Assembly: GCF_019175285.1 (NCBI RefSeq)
Contig: NC_056528.1
Span: forward strand, 13,383,961-13,447,960
Length of the DNA stretch: 64,000 nucleotides
From: Sceloporus undulatus
Lineage: Eukaryota > Chordata > Lepidosauria > Squamata > Phrynosomatidae
Direction: 5' to 3'
Shown: one piece after another, positions 1 to 11,273 of the stretch
How the letters are laid out: each line of letters begins with the position of its first letter
How positions within the stretch are numbered: position 1 is the first letter of the stretch
Made by a program: the position numbers and the translations under genes
Notes under the pieces: generated by a model
What the model was told of the DNA's origin: nothing
Database searches by the model: none
The model's input: the letters and a program-made list of their open reading frames with translations, nothing else

Positions 1-573
1 AGGTGAGGTTTCTAATTGCAATCCATTGGAATGGAGAGTGGCTGACTGACCTGAGCTGAGAAGTGTTCAGGGCAGAAATGTGAAGGACTGAAAAAAATCC
101 TTATTTTTTCCTGTTTGTCCCTGCAGCCTTTTCCCCGAACAAACTGGGGGAAAAAATAGATGATCCGATACTTTAATTTAGAATGATACATAAATGTTAA
201 AGGGTGATCTGCATTGCAGAAATAATGTACTGTAGTTTGACACTACTTTAAGCGCTGTAGCTCCATCCTATGGAATTCTGGGACTTGTAGTTTTACAAGG
301 TCTTTAACCTTCTCTTCCCAAGAGTGCTGGTGCCTGACAATACTACAAATCCCAGGATTCTGCCATGTCAAACTGAATTAGTTTGACAGTGCAGATGCAC
401 CCTAAGACAAGGTTTTGCACATTTACTACCCCAAAATAATTTTTTCTAAAAACTCCATAAAAGAAAGACTTTTATTAAGACTGTTAGCAGTTGGAAATGG
501 ACAACCAACAACAACAGCAACAATACTAGTGACCCCACACAATTTGAGTTTTCCTCCTTTTTCCTGTCCACAG
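1..573 (+). other. SLC27A4 intron
   Basis: Intron sequence ahead of the first visible coding exon. Its only recognisable content is a hairpin MITE (201-403), annotated separately; the rest looks like unique AT-rich DNA. Confidence 0.7.
201..403. mobile_element. Hairpin MITE (actacaaatcccaggattc family)
   Basis: Starts AGGGTGATCTGCATTGCAG and ends in the near-inverse (gcagatgcaccct). Internal arms contain acttgtagtttta and its inverse ctacaaatcccagg. Non-autonomous DNA transposon, common in this window; superfamily not determinable from this copy. Confidence 0.75.
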
Positions 574-712
574 GGGAACCAGGTCAACTGGTCGGCCGCA
601 TCAAACAAAACCATCCTTTGCAGCGCTTTGACGGCTACTTGAACAGCGAGGCCAATGCAAAGAAGATTGCCCACAATGTCTTCACAAAGGGTGACTCTGC
701 CTACCTCACAGG
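574..712 (+). CDS. SLC27A4: SLC27A4 coding exon (fourth from last)
   Basis: Follows a pyrimidine-rich acceptor (tgtccacag) and is followed by gtatgg. Phase 0 at the start; one base carried over at the end. Encodes [17 protein letters not shown] through GDSAYLT, a segment conserved in FATP1 and FATP4. Confidence 0.92.
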
Positions 713-3038
713 TATGGTTTTCTTCTTTTGTTTTTAACAGCATTTCTTAGTTCTGAACACCCTTAGCAATACAGGAAGCTGTCTTATAACTATAGAGTTA
801 ATCTACGTGGATCAGGGTTACAGAGCTATAATCTATGTACTGACCCTTTCTGATCCGTCTGTGCAGGACAGAGGTTGGAAAAGTTCTTCTGTTTAGATTA
901 CAGTTCCTATAATCTCCTAACCAGCAACTTTCCCAAGCTCTGTGAAGGGCTAACATTTCTTTGCACCTTACTTGGAGAAGAGGAGAGAATCAGAAAGCTC
1001 TTTTTAAAGTTATCTTTCAAAGTGGTTTGCGATCCACAGCTAGTTGATTGCTCTAGTAAGACGACTCCAAGTGACAAAGGCATGGACTGTAATAAGGTCC
1101 TCTTTTCCTCTCCGTTTTCTTTCAGGGGATGTGCTGGTCATGGATGAATTGGGCTACATGTACTTCCGAGACCGAACGGGAGACACTTTCCGCTGGAAAG
1201 GAGAGAATGTCTCCACAACGGAAGTCGAGGGTACACTCAGTCGCCTCCTCAATATGACTGACGTTGTCGTCTATGGCGTAGACGTTCCAGGTAATGGGAG
1301 GAAGGATTATAGCCCCTATTCTTCTCTATTTTTTAATACATGTATAGAAATAGATATACCATACTCTAGGGACCCAGCATGGGCTAGTGGTTTGAGCATT
1401 GGACTATGACTCTGGAGTCCAGGTTTCAGTTCCTTGCTTGGCCATGCAACCCACTGGGTGACTTTGGGCAAGTCACATTTTCTCAGCCTTAAGGGATGCC
1501 AATGGCAAACCCACTCTGGAGAAACTTGCCAAGAAAATCCCTTAGGGCTGACATAGATCAGAAATGACTTCAAGGCACACAACACACACATACAGACAAC
1601 CCATACTCTAGCAGCAGACCGAGAATCTCAGAGCAAGTACGAGTAGAGAGTTAGGTGTGATTTAGTGGTTTCAGTTTTGAGCTATGATTCTAGAGACCAG
1701 GGTTTGATTGCTCACTTGACTATGAAACCCATTGGGTGAATTTGGGCAAGTCACATACTCTCAGCCTCAGGAGAAGGCAATGGCAAACCTCTGAACAAAT
1801 CTTGCCAAGAAAGCCCCATGATAGGGTTGCCATAATAAGTTGGAAATGACATGAAGGCAACAACAGCAACAGCCAATGAGCTGAGTATGTTTAGTTTGGG
1901 GAAGGGGTGTCTTGCCTCGCCAGGTTTCAGGTGTGCACTTTATCTCAGACAAGGATGCAAAAACCCAAACGTGTCATTTTGTGTTGCAGGCACTGAAGGC
2001 AAGGCTGGAATGGCAGCCATCGTTGACCCAGACAATTCCTGTGACTTGGATCACTTTGCTGAGGAAATGAAAAAAGCACTTCCTGCGTACGCACGGCCCA
2101 TTTTCCTACGGTTGCTTTCAGAAGTGAACAAAACAAGTGGGTCCCTTTAAAATACTTCTTCAAACCTTTTATTTTAGTTTTAATTAAAAACATTCTTCAA
2201 CGTTTCTCAGAGGCCCCAACAGCATCAAAGGTAAAGATAACACAATGTATAGAAAAGAAGGGGTTGGGTTTTTTTTGCAAAAGTCTGGATTGTGGTTGGA
2301 AAAATTAACTCACTCTCGAAGCCTGACATTTCCACTTTTAGTTAACGTAGAACTGATCCAAGACTATTTGATGCTGGAGCCAAGGTGGCAAGTTGCACTC
2401 CGAGTTACGTAGTCCTTAAGCCAGAGAAATTATTTTATTTTGCATTGTTATTACTGACTTAATTTATATCCCGCCTTTCTCCAAGGTGGTCTACCATGTT
2501 TCAAAATGCTTTTTTGACTACCAAGAATGAGGGCTAGGTATACAGTTATGGAGGTGACAAAAGGAGGGCATTGCCCCAGAAATAAAGAATTCTCCCTTCC
2601 TAGTTAGGTTTTCCTTTATAGCCTTGCAGTAACTTAAATCTTCCATTGAGCATTTAGAAGTTTAGGCATCCAAAGAAAAGCAGGAGGCAAAGTGACCCAG
2701 GGAATATGGACACTGCAAACAGAATAGTTCTAGATGTGAATGATTATCGTTGTCTCCCTCTTTGCAATGCTAGAAATTGGGAGCGGTTAATGCCTTTATT
2801 TTGCCACGTATGCCAATAGGGGATGGAGAATGAAATCCTCACTGGTCTTTCTTTTCTCTTCCTACGCCAATGCCAACCAGGCACTTTCAAGTTCCAGAAA
2901 ATGGACCTGCGCAAAGAGGGATACGACCCCAGCGTGGTGAAGGACAGGCTGTATTTTCTGGAGCCGAGGCAGTGCCGGTACTTGCCTCTGGACAAGGAAG
3001 CCTTCAAGAGGATCCAGTCTGGACAAGCCAAGTTGTAA
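574..3038 (+). CDS. SLC27A4: SLC27A4 (FATP4), last four coding exons; 5' part outside window
   Basis: C-terminal 202 residues of a long-chain fatty acid transport protein / very-long-chain acyl-CoA synthetase, which activates fatty acids to acyl-CoA at ER and plasma membranes. Coding segments are 574-712, 1126-1290, 1990-2136 and 2881-3038; all junctions are GT-AG and the phases agree (0, 1, 1, 1). The block beginning [11 protein letters not shown] and running through [18 protein letters not shown] is the family signature of the AMP-forming C-terminal domain, and [10 protein letters not shown] follows. The C-terminus ([24 protein letters not shown]) resembles FATP4 more than FATP1, and URM1 next door agrees with the human SLC27A4-URM1 order. 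The region matches about residues 442-643 of the 643-aa human protein. SLC27A1 is the alternative and is not supported by synteny. No frameshift or stop is seen. Confidence 0.92.
1126..1290 (+). CDS. SLC27A4: SLC27A4 coding exon (third from last), FATP signature
   Basis: Acceptor ctttcag, donor gtaatg. Encodes [20 protein letters not shown], then [16 protein letters not shown] and [10 protein letters not shown]: the adenylate-forming hinge/C-domain signature of the FATP/VLACS family. One base is carried into the next exon. Confidence 0.95.
1376..1592 (+). mobile_element. Sauria-type SINE
   Basis: tRNA-like head (gtttgagcattggactatg, B-box region tccaggtttcag), body gggcaagtcacattttctc, tail cagaaatgacttcaaggcac with Bov-B resemblance. 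Confidence 0.85.
1655..1872 (+). mobile_element. Sauria-type SINE, tandem neighbour
   Basis: Same order of parts: gagaccagggtttgattg, gggcaagtcacatactctc, tail ttggaaatgacatgaaggc and a CAA-rich end. Confidence 0.85.
1990..2136 (+). CDS. SLC27A4: SLC27A4 coding exon (second from last)
   Basis: Acceptor gtgttgcag, donor gtgggt. Encodes [15 protein letters not shown] through [20 protein letters not shown]. The split codon at the end makes Ser (A|GC) where mammalian FATP4 has Gly, a conservative difference at the junction. Confidence 0.93.
2881..3038 (+). CDS. SLC27A4: SLC27A4 terminal coding exon
   Basis: Acceptor caaccag. Encodes the C-terminus [19 protein letters not shown], then [20 protein letters not shown] and [12 protein letters not shown], with TAA at 3036-3038. 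The YDPSVVKD stretch favours FATP4 over FATP1. Confidence 0.94.
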
Positions 3039-4016
3039 TAGGATGTCCGGCCAACTTGTGGCGACCAGTACCTGCTTTGCGGGGTGCAGACTGGGGTTTA
3101 TGATAGGAAGAGAGAAAGCCGGAGGCGGTTGTGATGTCGATCAAAAAAAGGCACAGCAAACGAGGGGCTGCGTGCACCCACTTGTTTTCATTTTAATCCA
3201 GTTTTACCAAGGGCCTGCGGGGTTGTGTTTCTTTTGCATACCAAAGCATAGAAACGTGTTGGCTTTGTTTTCTATTTCGTGGAAACGGGACTGGCCGCCT
3301 CCTCGCAAGGTTGACAGAGGAGAGACATGCTATGTTATTTTGCCAAAATTTAAAGGGTTGGGTTTTGAGGGGGGGTTGCCCTTGCTTTCCCTCCTCATCC
3401 TTTTGATTCCTAAAACAAGGAGACCGATGGGTTTGCGATGCTCTGTAACACCTCTAGGAGGGGTCATGGTGCTTTCTTCCCTCGCTGATCAAATTCGCAT
3501 TATCCGCCAATGTGGGGTCTTGTTCCAGAAGGGAAAAAAAGTTGTGCCTCCTACTTTTTTTTGGGGGGGGGAAGTCTTGTCTCCTCCTTTTTGGCTGCTA
3601 AACCTCTATCACTACTTTGCTGAGCAGGTGGGGAGGTCTGGTGGCAATTGGCCGGGAGAGGGATTCGCCGGGACTCAACTTTTTATTCCAGGGAAACAAT
3701 TCTTTTTTTGTTTTGTTTTGTTTAACTTTTCATAACTGGACATTTCTTTGTGTTCGTGTGTGTTTACGTTTCATTGTCATAATTTATTGCAAGGTGTTGT
3801 TGTTTTTAAAGAGAAAAGAGAGCAAAAAGAATTTGCTGCAAGCTTGTAATTCCGTTTGTGGCACAAGCTTGGCTGTGTTTCTTCCTTGTGGACCGTTGTC
3901 TTCACTGGGAGCAACTCATATTCTTTCTTATACATAATGCTTCATGTCTTCGTCCCTCTTCTTTTACAGGGAGAGTGGAGATGGGTATATTTTTAAAGGA
4001 GCCCAACAGATATTCC

Positions 4017-4042
<26 letters not shown>
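4017..4042 (+). repeat. (AT)n microsatellite
   Basis: 13 units in the SLC27A4 downstream region. Confidence 0.9.
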
Positions 4043-4050
<8 letters not shown>

Positions 4051-6855
4051 AGCGAATCGCACTGATGACCAGCTCTTCCTTTTGTAAGCTCAGCAATTCC
4101 ATTCCTTGGAAAACTCAATCTGTTTTTCTAAAGTGTTCCTAGTTGTGTCTCCTGGGTTTGTAGGAGGGGAAAACGGGGATGACCTGTGCATATATCCTAT
4201 TTTGGGGTTCTTTCGGGGGGTAAATTTTGCTCTGATATAATTTGTAAGAGCAAAGATTTAAGGCTATGTACAGTGCTTGGCTCTCTGCAACTTCCACTGC
4301 AACCCCCCCCCCCTGCAATTTTGACCCTCAGTGTTGTGAAGGAGCCACATTTTTTGGTCTTCTCTCTGTCGTTTTTGGCCCCGAAAAGGCCTGTTTTTTT
4401 GACAGAAACTGAGCTGGAAGTCAACTTCTGCCTTGACAACTTGATACAGACGATGGCATATGGTCTACCCATATGACTTGCTCTAAACTACATGCACAGA
4501 GTGTGTATGCGCACAGGTTCACATTAGCACATCCTCTTCTTAATCGGAGCAGATTTTGGTGTATGGCACATGTGGGCTGACAGTATTATATATGTGTGGG
4601 GACAGAGCCAAAGTTAGGAGTACGGTGGCAACGGCGTTCTTTGTCCTGAGTGCGAAATGCTCAGACTGGTCTTGTGCTCAGCTTAATAGCTTACTGTACA
4701 AAGCATAGTCTCTGCTCAAGATAAGGTAAGGCAGGTTGAAAGGCATCTCTGGGTGTGAAGCACCATGTTGGAACAGGGTACAGCACTGGAAGCACCATTA
4801 ATGCTATGATCCTGTGTCTTCCTTTAGGCAAGGAAATGAATTGCAGGAGCTATCTTATGTCTTAAAAAAAGCAAGAGGAGAAAGAAGGGATCCAGTGGGG
4901 TTTGTGCATCTCTCCAAACTTTCATCCTGCCTTCCCCACCTACCTGCCACATGGCTATCATTATAGCTGGACTATGTAGTGTTTCTCTTGAGCCATGGGT
5001 CTCCGAATAGACAAAATCTTGGGGTAAAAGCACTGCCCTTTAAAGAATGTGTTAAAAAAACAATGTACTTTTGACTGTTATTGCAGGCTGCTTAAGAGTG
5101 GCTTCTGCAGACTCTCCAGAGACATCGTCTCCTCACCCGCTTCTTGTGTCTCATATTTGATGTTTGTTCTTTATTTGAATGACATGCTGTGAGCAACTAT
5201 ATTTGATGGTTAATGTATCACGTTTAATACATTACCAGTTCCCACCCTCCTGTGGCACAATCCCTAGGTTTTGGCTATGAAGTCTCAGGGCCTTGGGTGC
5301 CCTTAGCCTTCCCTCCATGTCTCCCCAGCACAAATTGGTCTAAGATGACATCTCAGTTTTTCCTCCTTTGGGAGACATCTATTATAGGGAAAGAAAAATT
5401 AAGACAAAGGTACCAAAGCTTATGGCCAGTGGCTACTGAATGTGTGGCTTGTGAGCTCTTACTTGCCCTCCATGCCACGTTTCCATGTCTTGACCTCCAT
5501 CCCCACGTCATTTGGTATCTCTGTCCTCCATGGACCACAGCCATCCTTGGTTGCTATATCCAGGACAAAATCTCTGGACTTCCTTGGCATGGCTCTTTTG
5601 GAGACTTTAAAGCACACCAAGGACCCCTCTTTCTCTCTCTGTCTCTGTGTCAGGTCCTAAAGCTTGGATAAGGTTGTCCTAGGCAGACCCCCCTCCCCTT
5701 GTTATCACCTTCACTGCCTTTGAGAAGGGAATGCCACCCTTTTGAGTGTGAAAAACCACACTCTGTCAAACTCTGCATTAGACAATCCGCCAGCGATGTG
5801 TGGTTTTTTGCCTCCTCCATCCGAGATTGTGTGTTGTTGTGCATGTTTAACAGCAGGTGGCTTGCTAGGAATGCAAAGATGAAGCTAATCCCCCTTCCTT
5901 GCCCCCCTAATGCTGTGTCTTCACTACAACCTGAATCCTGGATGATGCACCATGATGTGGAGCATGTGTGCATGAGCATGCACATTTTTCTCTCTAGTGC
6001 AAATGACTCTGGTGCTGTCAGGTAGTTCTGCAGATGCGATGGTGGCTCGTCTGTGAGAGCAGTATTGTGTGGCACTGATACAAACAACTCACACCTGTAT
6101 ATCAGCAGTTTATAATTTTTAAAATACAGGACAACATGAGGATATTTGCTCTCCCACCACCACCTCAGCCATCAGTTAACTGAGTTTTTCCCAGTTTCCC
6201 ATGATGTTTGTGTGTCCCCAGAGCAGCTGACAGCTCGTGTTGGCTCTGGGGCAAGACGCACAATCCATCTCTGCTTCCTAAATTTAGTAGCAGACATTAT
6301 AGCCATGCTCTGGTTTCTCGAGAAACTAAAGTTTACTTTGTAAAATATGGTTTCATTTTTCATTTCAATATGGCTCCCAAATGTCTGGGCTCCCCCCAAA
6401 GCATGTACCCCAGTGATTTGTCCCCCTCAGCCCTGTATGTTTCACAGTGACCTGTAGCATCCTCTGTTTCATTGACCTCTAGGATTCTTGACCCATAGCT
6501 TGGCACTTCTTTTGAAACGAGGCAGGGAGATCGTGCAGCTCCCCAGATGTTGTTGGAGTGGAAATCCCAGCAGCCCCTGGACAGCAGAACCAATGACCAG
6601 AGATGCTGGGAGCAGCAGTTCTTGCAACAACTGAAGGGCGACATGATCCCTACCTCTTTGTCTTGGTTCAAAGACCCAGAAAGACATTACAACAGTCCAA
6701 AACTGAACAAAGACTGTGCAATATTGCCTTCCAGAAAACTGACTTTGTAGGCTGCTCTCTCTCCCGCTGTTCTAGGAAGGATTGCCAAATCCAGTATGGG
6801 GCAAGGTCCTTGCCATGGCCCTCATCCCACTGAACCATGGTTAAGGAGGCTTATA

Positions 6856-7083
6856 CAGTGGACCCTTGCTATCTGCTGGGGTTTGGTTCAGGTTCCCCCA
6901 TGGATACCAAAATCTGTGGATACTCCAGTCCCATTAGATATGATGGTGTAGTATAATGGCATGTCTTATATAAAATGGCAAAATCAAGGTATTCTTTTTG
7001 GAACTGATATGCATTTTAATATTTTCAAGCTGTATATGGTTGAATCAGTGGATAAAGAATCTGTGGATACAGAGGACCACCTG
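6856..7083 (+). mobile_element. TA-flanked MITE (pogo/Tigger-like)
   Basis: Starts CAGTGGACCCTTGCTATCTG and ends with the inverse-type gtggatacagaggacc-acctg. Flanked by TA on both sides, the mariner/pogo target preference. Internal gaatcagtggat and aaaatggcaaaatcaagg are shared with copies at 36.56 and 37.09 kb. Confidence 0.75.
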
Positions 7084-7566
7084 TATATTAAGCCTCCCTT
7101 AATATCTGGCCTCTTACTCTGAGTAGGTCTGAGCAGTGAGAGGCCGTTTTGCCCCTTGGCACTTTACAACGTCGGGTGTCTCATTTGTGACACTTCCCTT
7201 CCCTTCCAGTGCCAGTTTACATCTGTTGTTTTCCTTCTGTGTGTATATGATGGGGTGGGGAGGGTGTTGGTCTTTTATTTGTAAGCGATGCTGTTTCAAC
7301 ATCTACTCAGGGAACGCGGTGCTATCAAGTGGTGTCTCCATGTCTGTGTCCGTATCTGGAGGAAGAAGAGAAGGTGTATTTTCAGCTCTTGCCAATGAAT
7401 CGTCGCCTTTTTCCAAACGCTGGGGCAGGGGATGGGGAGCGTGAATTGTCCGTTTGCCTCTCGACGCTTTCTCATTAACATCACACAACATTTTCTGTTA
7501 TGTCCAGATGTAATAGCTTGTAATTCCTGTGCTGGAGCTAGGGATGAAAATGGAATCTTCGTGTCT

Positions 7567-7572
7567 AATAAA
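7567..7572 (+). terminator. Candidate distal poly(A) signal of SLC27A4
   Basis: AATAAA followed within about 25 bases by a T/G-rich tract (tttttgcttgctggtttg), the expected arrangement for cleavage and polyadenylation. It is 4.5 kb from the stop codon, so the link to SLC27A4 is inference. Confidence 0.4.
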
Positions 7573-9571
7573 AGAAGATTTCGATTTTTGCTTGCTGGTT
7601 TGATTTTTAACCTCTCGATGTTAATGCTTTGAAAGTTGTGTCCTTCATTTGGCTCTTAACACTGCAGTTACTAATGGTGGCATCTTGAAAGATCTGACCT
7701 GAAATGGAAGGGAGACCCAAGAATAGCAACGCTCCTGTACCATATCTGTATATTTCTAATATTTCACAGAGGAAAATAAGGACTCTTTGTCCAACGATGG
7801 CCAAACACAAGTTGGGAAGGGGAATAAAATGGAGTATCACAGAAGAATGGGCTTTTTCTCTGGCTAGTTGTCTATCCAGCTGGAACAATAAACATGACTT
7901 CTTTGCTGCTCATTTAATTTGGTAATATCTTGTTATGGGACCGCTCCTGAAGCAGCAAATCTATTTAGATATCTGCAGTTATTTTAGTGTGAATATGGAA
8001 GAACAAAATCTGACACTGGCTTTCTGACTCCATGTCCACAAAGGTGCCTTCTTGTCCATACAAGAGCCAAGGGGCAATATTTGGAGATTTCCAGGAAGCA
8101 GCTGGAGAAAGCCAAGTGAACTCTTATCCATGCATCTAACATACTGTGATAAAAAGTCAGTCCAACACTGACTCTCCAAAAAGCCAAAGGTCAGTCCAAC
8201 ACGCCCAACCCCCATAAGCAAGGGAGAATTAAAATGGGAGCGATATTTTACTACAAATCACATTTTCGGTTTCTAGAACCTTGCATGCTCCATCTTTTAG
8301 CAACCAAGTCCTCTTATGGCTATTCCCTTGCCCTGAAATGCTAGGGATGGCGACAGGTGTTTGAAATCTCTGAGGTTTTGGATGCTTTTGTGAGCCGTAT
8401 TTCAGTTCAAACCGGAAGACCTTCTTCCTCTTTCTCCCCCTTTTTCTTTCCTCCTTTTTCAGGGTTCCTGTTTTTACCATGGGATGTTTTTTGAGCCGGA
8501 AGGACCCTGGCCACCCTTTGCTCGGCCCTGTCCCGTCAACCATTGATTCGCAATATAACCAGAAGGGAATGCGGGCCACGGCGAGGGCAACCGCGGCCTG
8601 TTCCCTGGCGGAGAGGAACCATCCAAGTGGCCTCTGATTCAGCCATAATAAGAGGCCAAGCTGCTTTTGAGGATCACTTTCAGCCATTCTGGAGGTTAAA
8701 CGCCTGTTTAGAGGCCCCTATTGAAGACCGAGACGGGGGTCTGGCATTGTTTGAACACCCTCCCGGCTTTGTTTGGAGGCTTTCAAGGGAGCCTGTGAAT
8801 TGGGGGGGGGGCACAGCGTTGCCTCCCTCCTTTCGCCTTCCTCCCCAGGTCAAACAGAAGAGTGCCTTGCAGGAGAGGATGGGCCATAATGACATACAGC
8901 CTTCTCTGTCGGTTGGGTCCCTTCTTTCTTTGAGCAGCAGTTTAACCCAAGCTCAGAGGCCTGGCCTCCACCTTACTGATCTCTGCTTGACACCCCATTA
9001 CCACATGAATGGGATAGAAAAGGCTTTAACTCCCCCTGACCTCCCTTCCCCTTCCCCCACAACATTGCTCTCCCTTCTCCATCATCCCCAATGCAAAAAG
9101 GAATTCGAAACTGAGACTGGAGAAATCAAACAAAGCCCCAGAAGCTGAGAAGATTCCCCCTCCTTCCTCCCATTGTCATGGTGGCTGCAATGGCTCCAAT
9201 GTTTGCCATCATCCCGGACCATTATTACACCCTCAGAAGCTTGACTTGCCTCCGTCGGGGCAGGCAGACAGCTGTTTGTGGCTATTTCTGAATGCTTGAT
9301 TGGAAAATAATTGGGTCCTTAGTCTCATATTCGTGCAACAGCTTAGTCCCCTCCTGAAGATGAAACACATATGTTAACATATCCAGTATTGGCCATATAG
9401 TGAAGTAGAGCATCATCCAAAGTCCACAAAGCAATGGCACCTTTCTTGGACCAAACAAAATGCACATTATACGAGTTGCAAGCTTTGGAAGCTCCACTGG
9501 CTTCTTCATCAGGGAAAGGTGTTAAAAGATGCGTATCTATTTTTCTGTCCAATGAATAATTCAATAATCGT

Positions 9572-9611
<40 letters not shown>

Positions 9612-9857
9612 TCCTCCCGGTACAGGGACTCAAGGTGGCAGAAGTAGTGTTAGTAAATGGGCTGCAACACTTTGCTTTAAAAAAATAAAAAGGTGACAAT
9701 GCTGTGGAGCATTTACAATGCAATCCTAACCATATTTGCTTGAGATTTTTTAGGGACAGCGACTAGCATCTTAAATTGTGCTCAGAAATGGATCTGGAGC
9801 TAGTAAAAAATCAAATAGCTAAAAAGTAATGTGGTCCTTAATCCTAGTATCATTTGG
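7573..9857. other. Intergenic, SLC27A4-URM1
   Basis: No coding exon or RNA gene recognised. It holds a TAA-type microsatellite (9574-9610). Open frames such as 8543-9148 have no family resemblance and no splice context. Confidence 0.55.
9574..9610 (+). repeat. (TAA)n microsatellite
   Basis: About 12 units. Confidence 0.9.
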
Positions 9858-10071
9858 GTCCAAAACATATGGCAGAAATAATCCAGTTTGAGACCACTTT
9901 AACTGCTGTGAGTCAGTGCTAGGGAGTCCTGGGAATTGTAGTTTATTGTGGGAGCTCTTCGACAGAAGTCCCAATGGCTCACAAAACTACAGTTCCCAGG
10001 ATTCCCTAGCATTGAGCCAGGGCAATTAAAGCAGTCTCAAACCGGATCATTTCTGCCGTGTGTTTTAGACC
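9858..10071. mobile_element. Hairpin MITE, same family
   Basis: Terminal inverted repeats of about 50 bp (GTCCAAAACATATGGCAG against the inverse of the right end ctgccgtgtgttttagac). Arms contain tgggaattgtagttt and aactacagttcccaggattc. Confidence 0.8.
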
Positions 10072-10073
10072 TT

Positions 10074-10262
10074 GGGTTGCATCCGCAATGCAGAAATAAT
10101 CCAGTTTGACCCGTTTAACTGTCATGGCTCAATGCAATGGAATTCTGGGTATTTTTAGTTTTGTGAGATGTTTAACTACAGAGCTTTGGTGGCAGAACAA
10201 ACTACAAATCCCAGGATTCCATAGTTTCAAACTGGATTATTTCTACAGTGCGGATCATGCCA
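10074..10262. mobile_element. Hairpin MITE, same family, head-to-tail neighbour
   Basis: Begins two bases after the previous copy (gggttgcatccgcaatgcag) and ends ctacagtgcggatcatgcc. It ends about 240 bp before the URM1 ATG. Confidence 0.75.
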
Positions 10263-10416
10263 AGCTTGTGTCTTTGAACTCGTTTTCCACTTAAGCCAAT
10301 CATGGGGTTTTTGTTTTGTTTTGACTTGAGCTTTTGAGGCTGAGAGCCTGTGCCTAAAGGCTAAATCTACACAAAGGCTTCGAGCTGCACAGTAGGCCCA
10401 ACACGACTTTGTAAGC

Positions 10417-10500
10417 GTTGCCAGGCAACGCGGCCTCACCCCAACCGGAAGTTGAAAGGAGGGCACTTCCGGTGTGGGCAGAGCCGTGCCCTTAGTCAAA
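10417..10500 (+). promoter_or_regulatory. URM1 proximal promoter: X-box palindrome plus two ETS sites
   Basis: Immediately upstream of the URM1 start codon: a 13-bp palindromic RFX-type X-box GTTGCCAGGCAAC (10417-10429), an ETS-type site ACCGGAAGT (10444-10452) and an inverted one ACTTCCGGT (10465-10473). CpG is locally frequent and I see no TATA box, as expected for a housekeeping promoter. Factor binding is inferred from motif identity only. Confidence 0.6.
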
Positions 10501-10535
10501 ATGGCGGCGCCCGTGTCGCTTCAGCTGGAGTTTGG
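10501..10535 (+). CDS. URM1: URM1 exon 1 (coding part)
   Basis: Encodes [11 protein letters not shown] plus two bases of Gly12; donor GTGAGA. First beta strand of the beta-grasp fold. Confidence 0.96.
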
Positions 10536-11238
10536 GTGAGAAAGGCGCCATTTAAACCAAAAAGTGGGGGTTTTTAATTCGGGGAAGGGGCTTTCAATGG
10601 GGGAAGGGGCGGCTGTGGAGCGGAGGGCTCCTTTGGGGGCAGTTGGGGGGCCTAAAAGGGGAGAAAAGGGGGGGAAATGGGGGCTCAAGGCGAAGCTGGG
10701 AGGCTTCTTTGAGGGGTATTTTGAATTGTACATCGTCCCTCCATCTTCGCTAATGTTAGGGGCACAAGACCACCGCTGTGGATATGGGAAAACCCCATGC
10801 TTTTACCTGAGAGGAGGACACCTCTCTAGGAATCTCTAGGTCCTCCAGGGCAGCTCTGTGGCCAACGTCTGCCAGGCATTGACCATAGAGTTGCACTGGA
10901 GGAGCTTCAAATGCCTAGCAGACTGGCCTCTCTAGGAATCTCTAGGTCTTTCAGGGCAACTTTTGGTTAAGGTTGGCCATAGAGTTGCACTGGAGGACCT
11001 AGAGATTCCTAGAGAGAACATATTGATCAAATCTGTGAATAATCAAATCCACAAATATCAAGCCTTTTCTGACTTATGGTGACCCTGTTTCAGTTTCCTT
11101 GGCAGGGTTTGTTACCGTTTGCCTTCCTCTGAGGCTGAGAGAGTGTGACTTGCCCAAGAGCCCAATGGGTTTCAATGGCTGAGTGGAGATATAATGGGAT
11201 TTCTTTGCCTTCAAGGCGTTTCTGATTTAAGGCAACCC

Positions 11239-11273
<35 letters not shown>

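Larger units (their letters stand above)
3039..7572 (+). other. SLC27A4 3' UTR and/or downstream flank
   Basis: No exon is recognisable after the TAA. The first well-formed AATAAA I see is at 7567, which would give an unusually long (about 4.5 kb) 3' UTR containing a TA-flanked MITE (6856-7083) and an AT dinucleotide run (4017-4042). A shorter transcript using a variant signal cannot be excluded; TTTAATACATT near 5223 is one candidate. The 230-aa open frame from 3043 is ordinary UTR reading. Confidence 0.5.

Noticed and set aside
574-3038. Assignment as SLC27A1 instead of SLC27A4
   Set aside because: Some segments (for example [18 protein letters not shown]-like) fit both, but the C-terminus and the URM1 neighbour favour SLC27A4.
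5852-5862. CTCF-like cagcaggtggc motif
   Set aside because: Only a short core match; such matches are frequent by chance.
8543-9148. 201-aa frame in the SLC27A4-URM1 spacer
   Set aside because: No recognisable domain, low-complexity Pro/Ser/Leu content and no splice or promoter context.
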